NCBI RefSeq assembly: GCF_003626755.1
Contig: NZ_RBCJ01000003.1
Span: forward strand, 191,859-255,858
Direction: 5' to 3'
Origin: Ulvibacterium marinum
GTDB lineage: Bacteria > Bacteroidota > Bacteroidia > Flavobacteriales > Flavobacteriaceae
Length of the DNA stretch: 64,000 bases
Shown piece by piece: positions 49,868 through 58,619 of the stretch. The position numbers were made by a program, and so were the translations under genes. Every line of letters begins with the position of its first letter. Position 1 is the stretch's first letter. The notes under the pieces are model-generated. The model had not been told where the DNA came from. It did not search any database and was given only the letters and a program-made list of their open reading frames with translations.

Positions 49868-50190
49868 AGGTGTTCATTTAAAGATTCAGGTAAGATTATA
49901 ACGTATGGAAGAGGTGCTTATTTTGTCGGGGTAGGGCTTTTAGTGTCCCCAAGACGGTTCTCAAACGAATAAAAAGTCTTATTCACCCAAGTAACGTTTC
50001 TGATTCATTGCACCCCCAAAAACAGTAAGGATCAAAAGGATCCTTTGCTTGTATGATGAGCCAAAAACTTTGAAAATGGGATAAGTGGTATAGATGAAAA
50101 GAAAAAAATATGAATAAAACTGTCACTAAATCGAAAAAACGAAGTCTTTACTTATAGAACTACGGTTCTATAACATCAATCAATCAAAAA
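49868..50190. other. 323-base intergenic region
   Basis: It lies between the divergent HEIAH lipoprotein (minus) and the ABC ATPase (plus). It holds the 22-base inverted repeat at 50152-50173. Nothing else is recognisable, and no ORF is credible. Confidence 0.5.
50152..50173 (+). promoter_or_regulatory. 22-base inverted repeat upstream of ABC ATPase
   Basis: TTATAGAAC (50152-50160) and GTTCTATAA (50165-50173) are perfect 9-base arms with a 4-base spacer TACG, 17 bases before the ATG. The position suits an operator of TetR or similar type or an mRNA hairpin. No cognate regulator gene is adjacent. Confidence 0.55.
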
Positions 50191-50886
50191 ATGATACAGA
50201 TCCAAAATCTAAGAAAGAGCTTTAGAACCGAGGAGGTAGAGACCTTGGCTCTAAACAATGTAAACATGAAAATTGAAGATGGCGAGTTCGCCGCCATTAT
50301 GGGACCTTCCGGTTGTGGAAAATCAACACTGCTTAACATTATTGGAATGTTGGACAATCCTACCGAAGGAAGTTATCAATTTGCCGGTCATGAAGTAAGT
50401 GGGCTGAAGGAACGCCAGCGCACGGAATTACGTAAGGGCAACCTGGGCTTTGTTTTTCAAAGCTTTAACCTTATCGATGAACTTACGGTTTTCGAAAATG
50501 TGGAACTTCCACTTATTTATTTAAAAATAAAGAAAGCGGAACGTCGGGAAAAAGTGATGAACGTACTGGAGCGAATGAAAATAGGTCATCGTGAGAAACA
50601 TTTTCCACACCAATTATCCGGGGGTCAGCAACAACGTGTGGCAATTTCAAGGGCCGTGGTGACCAATCCGAAATTGATACTTGCGGATGAGCCTACAGGT
50701 AACTTGGATTCCAAGAATGGAATCGAAGTTATGAACCTTCTGACCGAATTGAACCAAGAGGATACGACCATAGTGATGGTTACCCACTCGGATCGGGACT
50801 CGCATTACGCGCATCGGGTTATCAATTTATTCGATGGGCAAATCGTAGCCGAAAATCAGAATAGGGCTATAGGTGCATTGGTTTAA
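50191..50886 (+). CDS. ABC transporter ATP-binding protein (MacB/LolD type)
   Basis: The 231-residue ATPase has Walker A GPSGCGKST (38-46), the signature LSGGQQQR (142-149) and Walker B LILADE (162-167), with the short MacB/LolD/FtsE layout. It has no permease or periplasmic partner next to it; the nearest FtsX-type permease in the window is at 23818-26277. It may serve distant permeases. A strong terminator follows, so it is monocistronic. Confidence 0.92.
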   Translation: MIQIQNLRKSFRTEEVETLALNNVNMKIEDGEFAAIMGPSGCGKSTLLNIIGMLDNPTEGSYQFAGHEVSGLKERQRTELRKGNLGFVFQSFNLIDELTVFENVELPLIYLKIKKAERREKVMNVLERMKIGHREKHFPHQLSGGQQQRVAISRAVVTNPKLILADEPTGNLDSKNGIEVMNLLTELNQEDTTIVMVTHSDRDSHYAHRVINLFDGQIVAENQNRAIGALV

Positions 50887-50900
50887 ATAAAATCTAAAAG

Positions 50901-50930
50901 AAAAAGCCCTTCAAATTTGAAGGGCTTTTT
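50901..50930 (+). terminator. Strong symmetric terminator after ABC ATPase
   Basis: A perfect 30-base palindrome runs from AAAAAGCCC to GGGCTTTTT with a TTCAAATTTGAA centre. It would fold as a hairpin with an A-run before and a T-run after, so it can act in both directions. Confidence 0.92.
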
Positions 50931-51002
50931 GGCTTTTGTCAAAATCAATACATAAACAATTCATAGGGAAGTCTTAAATTTGGGGGAATTGAACTTCTTG
51001 GT

Positions 51003-51131
51003 CTAAAAGAATCCAAGGGCTGCTAGAATTAGGCAGACAACTACAGCTAAGAGGATGGCAACCAAAACTACCACCATCACACTGAGGAAGCCGTTCAAGA
51101 CCCTAGCACCAAAAGTGATTTCCTCTTCCAT
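51003..51131 (-). CDS. Small 42-residue membrane protein
   Basis: ATG at 51131 to TAG at 51003 encodes 42 residues: MEEEITFGARVLNG, then a long hydrophobic stretch (about 16-42) with VVVLVAILLAV and a final GFF. It is one transmembrane helix with a short acidic amphipathic start. The frame and hydrophobicity are consistent, but there is no homologue I can name. It is too short for usual gene calling. Confidence 0.45.
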   Translation of the reverse strand: MEEEITFGARVLNGFLSVMVVVLVAILLAVVVCLILAALGFF

Positions 51132-51267
51132 GATTAGTTTATTTATCACAATGTATAGAATAATTGACTAAAAACCAAGGATTTAGAAGGGTATTTCGAC
51201 CAATTGCGCTGCCTTTAGTATATTCTCTCGGTATACGGTTTGTTTAATCGGTAAAGGGATATAAGTC

Positions 51268-52629
51268 CTATTGTTCACTACTTTTTTTGCCTCCGCTTAG
51301 CTTTGAGCTCAATTCTTCCAAGGAAACACCTTTGGTCTCTGGCATCATGAAGAGTACAAAGATTAATTGTAGGACCATCATTCCAGAGAAGAAAATAAAT
51401 ATGGGCCACGGATTGTCCTTGAAAATACCATTTTCGGCATCTAGAAAAATGGGGGTTACTAAAGTAATGAGTGCCGCAAATACCCAGTGGGTTCCCGTTC
51501 CCCAGGATTGACCAAAAGCCCTGACCTTATTGGGGAAAATTTCTGAAATAAAGACCCAGATCACAGCTCCTTGACCTACTGCGTGTGAAGCAATGAAAAT
51601 GAGTACAAAAGTTAATAGCAATGTGGAACTGGCTCCACTATAAAAGCACCATCCTACCATGGCAAGGCTTACAATGTAGCCTACGGAACCAATTTTCATC
51701 AGTTGTTTCCTGCCCAATCTATCGATCAACCAAACCCCTACAAAAGTAAATATCAGGTTTACGATTCCGATGGAAATAGAACTGAAAAGTGATTCCTGTG
51801 CCGCAAGCCCGGCCCTTTCCAAGATTTCCGGAGCGTAGTACAGTACAAAGTTGATACCCGATAACTGATTGAAAAAAGCAATAAGAAAGGCAAGTATCAA
51901 AGGGGTCTTATACCGTTTTGAAAAAAGTTTTTCCCCTATCCGGGTAACCGAGATACTTTCTTTGATTTCCTGGAGCTTTGCCGAAGCTTGATTTTCACTG
52001 AATAATAGCTTCAAGGTCTTTAATGCACCTTCATCATCCTGTTTTGTAATGGCCAACCATCGTGGGCTATTGGGTATTTTAATGACCATGATCGTATAGA
52101 GAATGGCAGGAATAGCTTCTACGCCCAACATCCAACGCCAATCATTGGAGCCGCCAAAGCCCTGCAAAAGGTAATTGGAAATGAAGGCAACAAGTATTCC
52201 CAGTACGAGATTGAATTGATATAACGCCCCAAGTTTTCCCCGATTTTCAGGAGATGAAATTTCCGAAATATAGATAGGAGCTGCCACGGATGAAGCACCT
52301 ACCCCAAGCCCTCCGATAAATCGAAAAAAGGAGAAAGTATACGGGTCTGGAGCTATAGCGGACCCTAATGCGGAAGCGGCGTAAAGGATACCGATCCAGA
52401 ATAGGGTTTTCTTTCTACCAAAACGGTCACAGGGAATACCCCCAAATAGTGATCCGATAACCGTACCCCACAGGGCCATGGACATTATGAAAGTACCATG
52501 GAACCATGGCGAGGTATTCCAAAGTTCTTTTATAGGAAGGTTTGCCCCACTGATTACCACGGTATCAAAACCAAATAAAAATCCGGATAGTGCTGCGGTC
52601 AGCGAAATTCGAAAAAGCTTGGAATTCAT
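51268..52629 (-). CDS. Sugar porter family MFS transporter
   Basis: The 453-residue protein has twelve predicted helices and family signatures: FGFDTVVISGA near the start, DRFGRKK and DRLGRKQ loops, a PNSPRWL and a PETKGVSLEEL C-terminus. These match XylE/GLUT-type proton-sugar symporters. The transported sugar is unknown. Confidence 0.93.
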   Translation of the reverse strand: MNSKLFRISLTAALSGFLFGFDTVVISGANLPIKELWNTSPWFHGTFIMSMALWGTVIGSLFGGIPCDRFGRKKTLFWIGILYAASALGSAIAPDPYTFSFFRFIGGLGVGASSVAAPIYISEISSPENRGKLGALYQFNLVLGILVAFISNYLLQGFGGSNDWRWMLGVEAIPAILYTIMVIKIPNSPRWLAITKQDDEGALKTLKLLFSENQASAKLQEIKESISVTRIGEKLFSKRYKTPLILAFLIAFFNQLSGINFVLYYAPEILERAGLAAQESLFSSISIGIVNLIFTFVGVWLIDRLGRKQLMKIGSVGYIVSLAMVGWCFYSGASSTLLLTFVLIFIASHAVGQGAVIWVFISEIFPNKVRAFGQSWGTGTHWVFAALITLVTPIFLDAENGIFKDNPWPIFIFFSGMMVLQLIFVLFMMPETKGVSLEELSSKLSGGKKSSEQ

Positions 52630-52687
52630 AGGTTCGGTTTGTCGATTTCGGTAAAGCTAACAAAAAAAACCAAACCGTTTGTAAACA

Positions 52688-52924
52688 TCAATCCAATGTG
52701 GCAACACTCGGTTTTAGGGTGTCCAAGGCATTGGGTTTTTTCTTTTTTTTCAGTAGACTATCGGGAATCTTTTTGGGCGCTGATTTTTGGAAATCCGGTT
52801 TTTCGATTGCCGGTGCCGTTTGCTCATTGGGATGTAACTTCCTTCTTTCCCCAAGGTTCTCCCCACAAGAAAGTAAGACCATACAGGATATGACCAAGAG
52901 CATAAAAATTTGGGAAAACTTCAT
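52688..52924 (-). CDS. Small lipoprotein
   Basis: The 78-residue protein has a signal with lipobox VLLSC (C20) and a short, charged Lys/Pro-rich mature part (PDSLLKKKKKPNALD). No domain was recognised. It lies 18 bases downstream of waaA on the same strand, so it may be cotranscribed with it. Confidence 0.6.
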   Translation of the reverse strand: MKFSQIFMLLVISCMVLLSCGENLGERRKLHPNEQTAPAIEKPDFQKSAPKKIPDSLLKKKKKPNALDTLKPSVATLD

Positions 52925-52942
52925 ATGTCAACGTAACGGGAT

Positions 52943-54178
52943 TCAAAGTAATGTACGGATATAATGCATTATTTGGACGCCTGCGCCTTTTTTTTCGGCG
53001 ACATATGTGGCATTGATTTGCCCTGTATTTTGGAGATAATCTTTGTCCTTTAGGAGACTATTAAGCATGTTGGAAAACTCCAGGGAATTTTTAACCACCA
53101 AGATTCCGCCACGGTCTACCAATTCCTCGGCCTCATTGAAACCTTCATATTGTGGGCCTATGATTACAGGTGTACCGAATACTGCAGGTTCCAGCGTGTT
53201 GTGAAGGCCAGTGGCAAAACCACCACCTACATAGGCAATGTCCGCGTAGCTATAGATTTTGGTCAATAGGCCTATGGTATCCACGATTAGCACCTCAAAA
53301 CCGGAAAGGTCTTTCCCCGCTGTTTCAGAATACAACACAACCTTCTTTTGAAACGACTTTTTTAAGCTGTGGATATGGTTTTCCTTTATATTATGTGGGG
53401 CCAAAACGTACTTCATCGGTTTTTGCGAGGTGTTGATGAATTCCGTTATGATTTCCTCGTCTTCGGGCCATGTGCTTCCACCAATAAAACAGAGATCGGA
53501 TCCCTTAAAATCCACCAGAAAAGATAGATGATTGTCCTGCTTCAAAATTTCCGATACCCTATCGAACCGAGTGTCACCACTTACGGTAACATTGTAAAAA
53601 TTAAGGGACTCTAAAAGGCTCTTTGAATGTGCATCCTGGACAAAGAAATGGGTGAACGTTTTCAGGGCTTTTCGCATGAATCCCCCATAGGCTTTAAAAT
53701 AAATCTTTTCCTTTTTGAATATTGCCGAAATCAAAAGCGTGGGGATTTCCTTCTTCGCCAGCAATTTCAAATAATTCGGCCAGATTTCATACTTCACGAA
53801 CAGCACCAATTTCGGATTAACGGTTTGTAAAAAACGTTTTGCATTTTTTTGGGTGTCCATGGGAAGATAGGTAACCATATCCGCAGCAGCAGTGTTCTTC
53901 TTTACTTCATAACCGGAGGGTGAAAAAAAGGTCACCAATATTTTAAAATCGGGATATTCCAATTTCAATTGTTTTAGTATGGGCAATCCCTGCTCAAATT
54001 CGCCCAAAGAGGCCACATGCATCCAAATGATCTTGTCCTGTTTTGAAATCGACTTTTCAAGGATATCAAAAGTCCGTTTCCTGCCCTCTACGAAAAGTTT
54101 GATCTTGGGATGAAAGATTTCCGTTAACCTTAGAAAAAACCAAGCAATATGGACAGCAAAAGTATAGAGAAGGTACAC
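52943..54178 (-). CDS. waaA: 3-deoxy-D-manno-octulosonic acid (Kdo) transferase
   Basis: A GTG start at 54178 gives 411 residues beginning MYLLYTFAVHIAWFFLR, which fits the membrane-anchored N-terminus of this family; the open frame to 54349 has no such sequence before it. The body has WMHVASLGEFEQ, the donor-binding region GGSTWPEDEE and YVGGGFATGLHNTLEPAVFG, as in WaaA/KdtA. It transfers Kdo from CMP-Kdo to lipid A, at the inner membrane. It is divergent from the DegT aminotransferase. Confidence 0.9.
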   Translation of the reverse strand: MYLLYTFAVHIAWFFLRLTEIFHPKIKLFVEGRKRTFDILEKSISKQDKIIWMHVASLGEFEQGLPILKQLKLEYPDFKILVTFFSPSGYEVKKNTAAADMVTYLPMDTQKNAKRFLQTVNPKLVLFVKYEIWPNYLKLLAKKEIPTLLISAIFKKEKIYFKAYGGFMRKALKTFTHFFVQDAHSKSLLESLNFYNVTVSGDTRFDRVSEILKQDNHLSFLVDFKGSDLCFIGGSTWPEDEEIITEFINTSQKPMKYVLAPHNIKENHIHSLKKSFQKKVVLYSETAGKDLSGFEVLIVDTIGLLTKIYSYADIAYVGGGFATGLHNTLEPAVFGTPVIIGPQYEGFNEAEELVDRGGILVVKNSLEFSNMLNSLLKDKDYLQNTGQINATYVAEKKGAGVQIMHYIRTLL

Positions 54179-54237
54179 TAGACAATCGTTTGCAGCTAAA
54201 TTACGGTTCTTTCCATAAATGCATAACCTACCTTGCC

Positions 54238-54253
54238 TATTTTTGTACCTTTG
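54238..54253 (+). promoter_or_regulatory. Two -7 elements upstream of DegT gene
   Basis: TATTTTTG (54238-54245) and TACCTTTG (54246-54253) are adjacent exact matches to TAnnTTTG, 18-34 bases before the aminotransferase ATG at 54272. No clear -33 was found for either. Confidence 0.5.
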
Positions 54254-54271
54254 CGTTTTCAAACCGTTTCC

Positions 54272-55426
54272 ATGCGAAAGATTCAAATGGTAGACCTGGG
54301 CGGTCAGTACCAGCCCATTAAGGAACAGATCAATAGTTCCATTGCCCAAATTTTAGAAAATTCGACTTTCATCAACGGCCCCGAGGTCCATACTTTTCAA
54401 AAAGAGCTGGAAGACTATCTTGGAGTAAAACATGTTATTCCTTGCGCCAATGGTACCGATGCACTACAAATTGCCATGATGGGCCTTGGATTGCAGCCCG
54501 GGGACGAGGTTATTACGGCGGACTTCACCTTTGCGGCGACCGTGGAGGTAATCGCATTGTTGCAGTTGACGCCTGTTTTGGTGGATGTGGAACCCGATTC
54601 TTTTAATATCGACATTGCCGCCATAGAAAGAGCCATTACTCCAAGGACCAAGGCCATTGTTCCTGTGCACCTTTTTGGGCAATGTGCCGATATGGATGCG
54701 CTACTAAAATTGGCCGAAAAGCATAAGCTACATATTATAGAGGACAATGCCCAGGCGATAGGGGCGGATTATATTTTTCCGGATGGTACCAAACAAAAAG
54801 CTGGAACTATAGGACATGTAGGCTGTACCTCTTTTTTTCCTTCCAAAAATTTGGGAGCCTATGGAGATGGAGGTGCTATTTTCACGAATGACGATGATTT
54901 GGCACACACTATCCGAGGAATGGTCAACCATGGGATGTATGAACGTTACCATCATGATGTGGTAGGCGTCAATTCCCGTTTGGATTCTATTCAGGCCGCC
55001 GTACTTAGGGCCAAACTGCCCAAACTGGATAGTTATTGCGACGCGCGTAGGGACGCGGCCAGAAAGTATACCCAGGCTTTTGAAAATCAGGAACATATCA
55101 TCGTGCCAAAAACGGTTAACCGTTGTGAAGGTATTTGTGATACCTGTGATTGCCATGTATTCCATCAATATACGTTACGGATTACCAACGGAAGGAGGGA
55201 TGCGCTGGCACAACATTTGGGTGAAAAAGGAATACCGTGCGGCATTTATTACCCAATCCCGCTTCACAAACAAAAGGCCTATGTGGATGAACGCTATGAC
55301 GAGGCAGATTTTCCGGTAACCAATCAACTGGTCCAGGAAGTAATTTCCCTGCCCATGCATACGGAATTGGACGACGAGCAGATAGCCTACATTACGGATA
55401 CAGTCCTACAATTTGTAAACCATTGA
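54272..55426 (+). CDS. DegT/DnrJ/EryC1/StrS-type PLP aminotransferase
   Basis: ATG at 54272 gives 384 residues. It has the PLP-lysine region SFFPSKNLGAYGDGG with K192, ANGTDALQIA near 60, and DNAQAIGA near 158, all typical of sugar aminotransferases. They place an amino group on a keto-sugar nucleotide, as in surface polysaccharide or LPS synthesis. A CEGICDTCDCHVFH segment (about 288-300) is an unusual cysteine-rich insertion. galE follows after 55 bases. Confidence 0.9.
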   Translation: MRKIQMVDLGGQYQPIKEQINSSIAQILENSTFINGPEVHTFQKELEDYLGVKHVIPCANGTDALQIAMMGLGLQPGDEVITADFTFAATVEVIALLQLTPVLVDVEPDSFNIDIAAIERAITPRTKAIVPVHLFGQCADMDALLKLAEKHKLHIIEDNAQAIGADYIFPDGTKQKAGTIGHVGCTSFFPSKNLGAYGDGGAIFTNDDDLAHTIRGMVNHGMYERYHHDVVGVNSRLDSIQAAVLRAKLPKLDSYCDARRDAARKYTQAFENQEHIIVPKTVNRCEGICDTCDCHVFHQYTLRITNGRRDALAQHLGEKGIPCGIYYPIPLHKQKAYVDERYDEADFPVTNQLVQEVISLPMHTELDDEQIAYITDTVLQFVNH

Positions 55427-55481
55427 TTTTTACACACTCCGTAACACAATCGACAAACTTCAACCTAAAACAATATAGTCC

Positions 55482-56510
55482 ATGAAAATACTTGTAACCG
55501 GAGGTCTCGGATTTATAGGTTCCCACACTGTGGTGGAACTTCAAAATGAAGGCTTTGAAGTAGTCATAGTTGATGATTGTTCCAATGCGGATGAAAAAGT
55601 TTTACAGGGTATTATTTCAATTACCGGAAAGGTGCCGATTTTTGAAAAACTGGATTTGCGGGAAAAAGAGAGAGTACAAGATTTTTTCAGTCTTCATCCA
55701 GATATAGAGGGCGTCATCCATTTTGCGGCTTCCAAAGCGGTAGGTGAAAGTGTGGAGAAGCCTTTGCTCTACTATGAGAATAATCTAGGTACATTGGTAT
55801 ATCTGCTACAGGAACTTTCCAAAAAGGGAAAATCGAGCTTTATTTTCAGTTCATCCTGTACGGTATATGGCCAGGCGGACAAAATGCCCATTACCGAAAA
55901 TGCTCCGGTAAAACCTGCCGAATCACCCTATGGCAATACCAAGCAGATCGGGGAGGAAATCATTCGCGATACCTGTAAGGTGACTCCAAATTTACAAGCC
56001 ATTTCCCTACGTTATTTCAACCCTATGGGAGCCCATCCCAGTACGGAGATCGGGGAACTGCCCATTGGCGTGCCCCAGAATCTGGTCCCCTTTATTACGC
56101 AGACAGGGATAGGGCTTAGGGAACAACTTTCCGTGTTCGGGGACGATTATCCTACAGAGGATGGTACCTGCGTTCGGGATTATATCTATGTGGTAGATTT
56201 GGCCAAGGCCCATGTAGTTGCCCTGCAGCGATTACTGGAAGGGAAAAATAGGGATAATTACGAGGTTTTTAATGTAGGTACGGGAAAGGGAAGTACGGTA
56301 CTACAGGTCATTCAAAGTTTTGAGCAGGTATCCGGTAAAAAACTGAACTATCAAATTGTGGGTAGACGTGCGGGGGATATCACCTCTGCCTATGCAGATA
56401 CTACCAAGGCCAATGAAATTTTAGGTTGGAAAGCAAAATACACCTTGGATGAGGCCATGAAGTCCGCTTGGGACTGGGAACAAAAGGTTAGATCAGGAGT
56501 GGTTGAGTGA
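55482..56510 (+). CDS. galE: UDP-glucose 4-epimerase
   Basis: The 342-residue extended SDR has GGLGFIGSH (7-15), FSSSCTVYG with the catalytic serine, and Y150-x3-K154 in SPYGNTK. It also has the GalE segment RYFNPMGAHPS. It interconverts UDP-glucose and UDP-galactose in the cytoplasm. With waaA and the DegT gene it points to envelope glycan assembly. Confidence 0.93.
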   Translation: MKILVTGGLGFIGSHTVVELQNEGFEVVIVDDCSNADEKVLQGIISITGKVPIFEKLDLREKERVQDFFSLHPDIEGVIHFAASKAVGESVEKPLLYYENNLGTLVYLLQELSKKGKSSFIFSSSCTVYGQADKMPITENAPVKPAESPYGNTKQIGEEIIRDTCKVTPNLQAISLRYFNPMGAHPSTEIGELPIGVPQNLVPFITQTGIGLREQLSVFGDDYPTEDGTCVRDYIYVVDLAKAHVVALQRLLEGKNRDNYEVFNVGTGKGSTVLQVIQSFEQVSGKKLNYQIVGRRAGDITSAYADTTKANEILGWKAKYTLDEAMKSAWDWEQKVRSGVVE

Positions 56511-56593
56511 TCAAGGAGGATTCTTTGTCCCGTAAATCAGCTCTAAAAACCATAGGGAACGTTTTTGTACTTCGCAACGCAATTACATCAATT

Positions 56594-56977
56594 ATGTGGA
56601 AATACTTCATTGCTTGGGCACCCATGATTTTCATTGCTATCGCCAATGGAATATTCCGGGAAAAATTCCTTGCCGGTCGACTAAGGGAACTAGCTGCTCA
56701 TCAAGTATCAACCGTCACATTAGTAATATTATTTGGAATTTATATTTGGATAGTAATTCGAAACTGGAAACCGGAGTCCACCGAACAAGCAATTACCATT
56801 GGTCTACTTTGGCTAGGTCTTACGGTCTTGTTCGAATTTCTATTCGGACACTATGTCGCCGGTCATTCCTGGAGTAAGCTGTTCCAAGATTATAATATTT
56901 TAAAGGGTCGAGTCTGGATAATTGTACTCGTTTGGGTAACCATAGCACCATACATCTTTTATCGACTTCAGAAGTAA
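56594..56977 (+). CDS. Four-helix membrane protein
   Basis: ATG at 56594 gives 127 residues; a GTG frame from 56507 would overlap galE but adds a hydrophilic stretch that looks unlike a natural N-terminus. It has about four transmembrane helices (about 3-20, 37-56, 67-90, 102-122) with FLFGHYVAGHSW between. No family was recognised. It is probably cotranscribed with galE. Confidence 0.6.
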   Translation: MWKYFIAWAPMIFIAIANGIFREKFLAGRLRELAAHQVSTVTLVILFGIYIWIVIRNWKPESTEQAITIGLLWLGLTVLFEFLFGHYVAGHSWSKLFQDYNILKGRVWIIVLVWVTIAPYIFYRLQK

Positions 56978-57033
56978 ATTAGCTTAAAAGGGCTTGTTTT
57001 TTAACTCAGTTCTTTGTTGTAGTGAGTTTTTAG

Positions 57034-57456
57034 CTAATTATCTGCATAGCCTTGATTCCAAGTTCTTTTCGGATCGTGGTTTCTTAAATCACATTGGAAG
57101 TCGGCCACTGCCTTAAGATTCATCAATACGGATATCCATCCGGCATGTACCTCCAAGAAATTACTTTCAGGTACGTTTTCATTAATTAGGGTAAGGTCGG
57201 TTCCATCATTTTCAGCCTGCTCCAATTGAAATTTTACCACGCTATCGAAATAGTCCAAATGAAATTCTTTGTTGTGGACTTTTTTTAGAATTCGACCGTC
57301 ATAGGTTTGGCCATTGGGAAATAAGAAATGAATTACACCATCCTCTTCTGTTGCTTTTTCCGACCAGAATTTTGACCTTCCCTCGGAAGTAACTAGCAAA
57401 TCAAAGACATCATTTGGGTTGGATTTTAAATGGATTTTCCATGTAATTGTTTTCAT
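57034..57456 (-). CDS. SRPBCC-domain (AHSA1-like) protein
   Basis: The 140-residue protein is a single START-like domain: WKIHLKSNPNDVFDLLVTSEGRSKFWSE, then a strand-rich middle and GWISVLMNLKAVADF helix at the end. These are features of the AHSA1 group, binding hydrophobic ligands. Function unknown. Monocistronic. Confidence 0.83.
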   Translation of the reverse strand: MKTITWKIHLKSNPNDVFDLLVTSEGRSKFWSEKATEEDGVIHFLFPNGQTYDGRILKKVHNKEFHLDYFDSVVKFQLEQAENDGTDLTLINENVPESNFLEVHAGWISVLMNLKAVADFQCDLRNHDPKRTWNQGYADN

Positions 57457-57532
57457 TTTCCCTTAAGATTTTAAAAGGACGGTAGCGGTCCGGTATAAAA
57501 ATCGGTTATGGTTTTGCATTACTGACAATGGT

Positions 57533-58525
57533 TTATTGATTCAAGTGTTTTCTTAATGTTCCGGTGAATTCCTTTGACTGATCGATCCATGGCATATGTC
57601 CAGCATTTTTTATACTTGTCATTGTGATTCTTGAGACTTCCTTGGTCCATTTTTTATATAGTCCATTTCCAAAATCCAGCCAATCGTGGTCTCCGATAAT
57701 AATACCAATAGGGTATGTTTGTTTTTCGAATGTTGTAAAGTAGTTCCAGCCATTTTTAGGGTAAGTATTAGCTGTTAAATCATAAACTTTGCCTTTATAT
57801 AATCCCTTTCCGTTGCTTAATTCAGTCCACTTTGAAATATCATATAGCATCAACTTTCCAAAGTTGATTCTAGATTTTATTGTTTTTTCCTTTGAATTTA
57901 GAAGGGAATCGGCTCTCATTAGGCCATATTTTTCCAGTTCTTTTCCTACTTCAACCCTGTTTTGAAATTCCTGGTTTGCCAAGAATTGTTGATGCTGGAT
58001 ATCTTTGTCCGCTTCCGGAAACGGTTCCTTAAGATGTGCGGGGCTAACCAATATAAGTTTTTTGACGTGTTTTGGATATTTTGAAGCATACGCCGAAGCT
58101 AAAACTGCCCCCATAGAATGTCCAACGATGGTCATCTTTTCAAGATCCAACTCCTTTCGGAGTAGTTCTAGATCATTAATGTGCTGACTAAATGAAATTA
58201 GGGAATCAGGAAATGGCGATCTCAATGAACCTCTTTGTTCGTAAAAGATAAACCTAAATTCATTTTGTAGTTCTGTTATTGACTTTACTAGCCCACTATG
58301 TTCGGCACCCCAGCCTCCGTGAAGCATGATTACCGGTTTGGTCCCGGTTCCAATTTCCCTCACATAGATTTGTGGGTCATTATCCCAGTCGCCGGTAGAT
58401 AGAAACCATTGGTTTATTGTTTGTTCGTCCGATTCTTTTTGAGCACTCCCTTTTGCCAAGAATGTTAAACCAATCACCAAGATTATAACTATTCTAAATG
58501 GTTTGGTACTATGCATAAATTTCAT
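57533..58525 (-). CDS. Exported alpha/beta hydrolase
   Basis: The 330-residue protein has a signal peptide (about 1-29), an HGGWG oxyanion motif (69-73), a nucleophile elbow GHSMG (135-139, S137), and a late GHMPW histidine region. It resembles proline iminopeptidase-like hydrolases. Substrate unknown. The second ATG at 58516 is possible. Confidence 0.85.
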   Translation of the reverse strand: MKFMHSTKPFRIVIILVIGLTFLAKGSAQKESDEQTINQWFLSTGDWDNDPQIYVREIGTGTKPVIMLHGGWGAEHSGLVKSITELQNEFRFIFYEQRGSLRSPFPDSLISFSQHINDLELLRKELDLEKMTIVGHSMGAVLASAYASKYPKHVKKLILVSPAHLKEPFPEADKDIQHQQFLANQEFQNRVEVGKELEKYGLMRADSLLNSKEKTIKSRINFGKLMLYDISKWTELSNGKGLYKGKVYDLTANTYPKNGWNYFTTFEKQTYPIGIIIGDHDWLDFGNGLYKKWTKEVSRITMTSIKNAGHMPWIDQSKEFTGTLRKHLNQ

Positions 58526-58619
58526 TTTCTAAAGTTTTCACTTTAGAGATACTATTTTAAGAAGTTTGTTACAGTATAAATCCTTATAATCAATTATACA
58601 CCCCGTTGTGTGACGTTTT

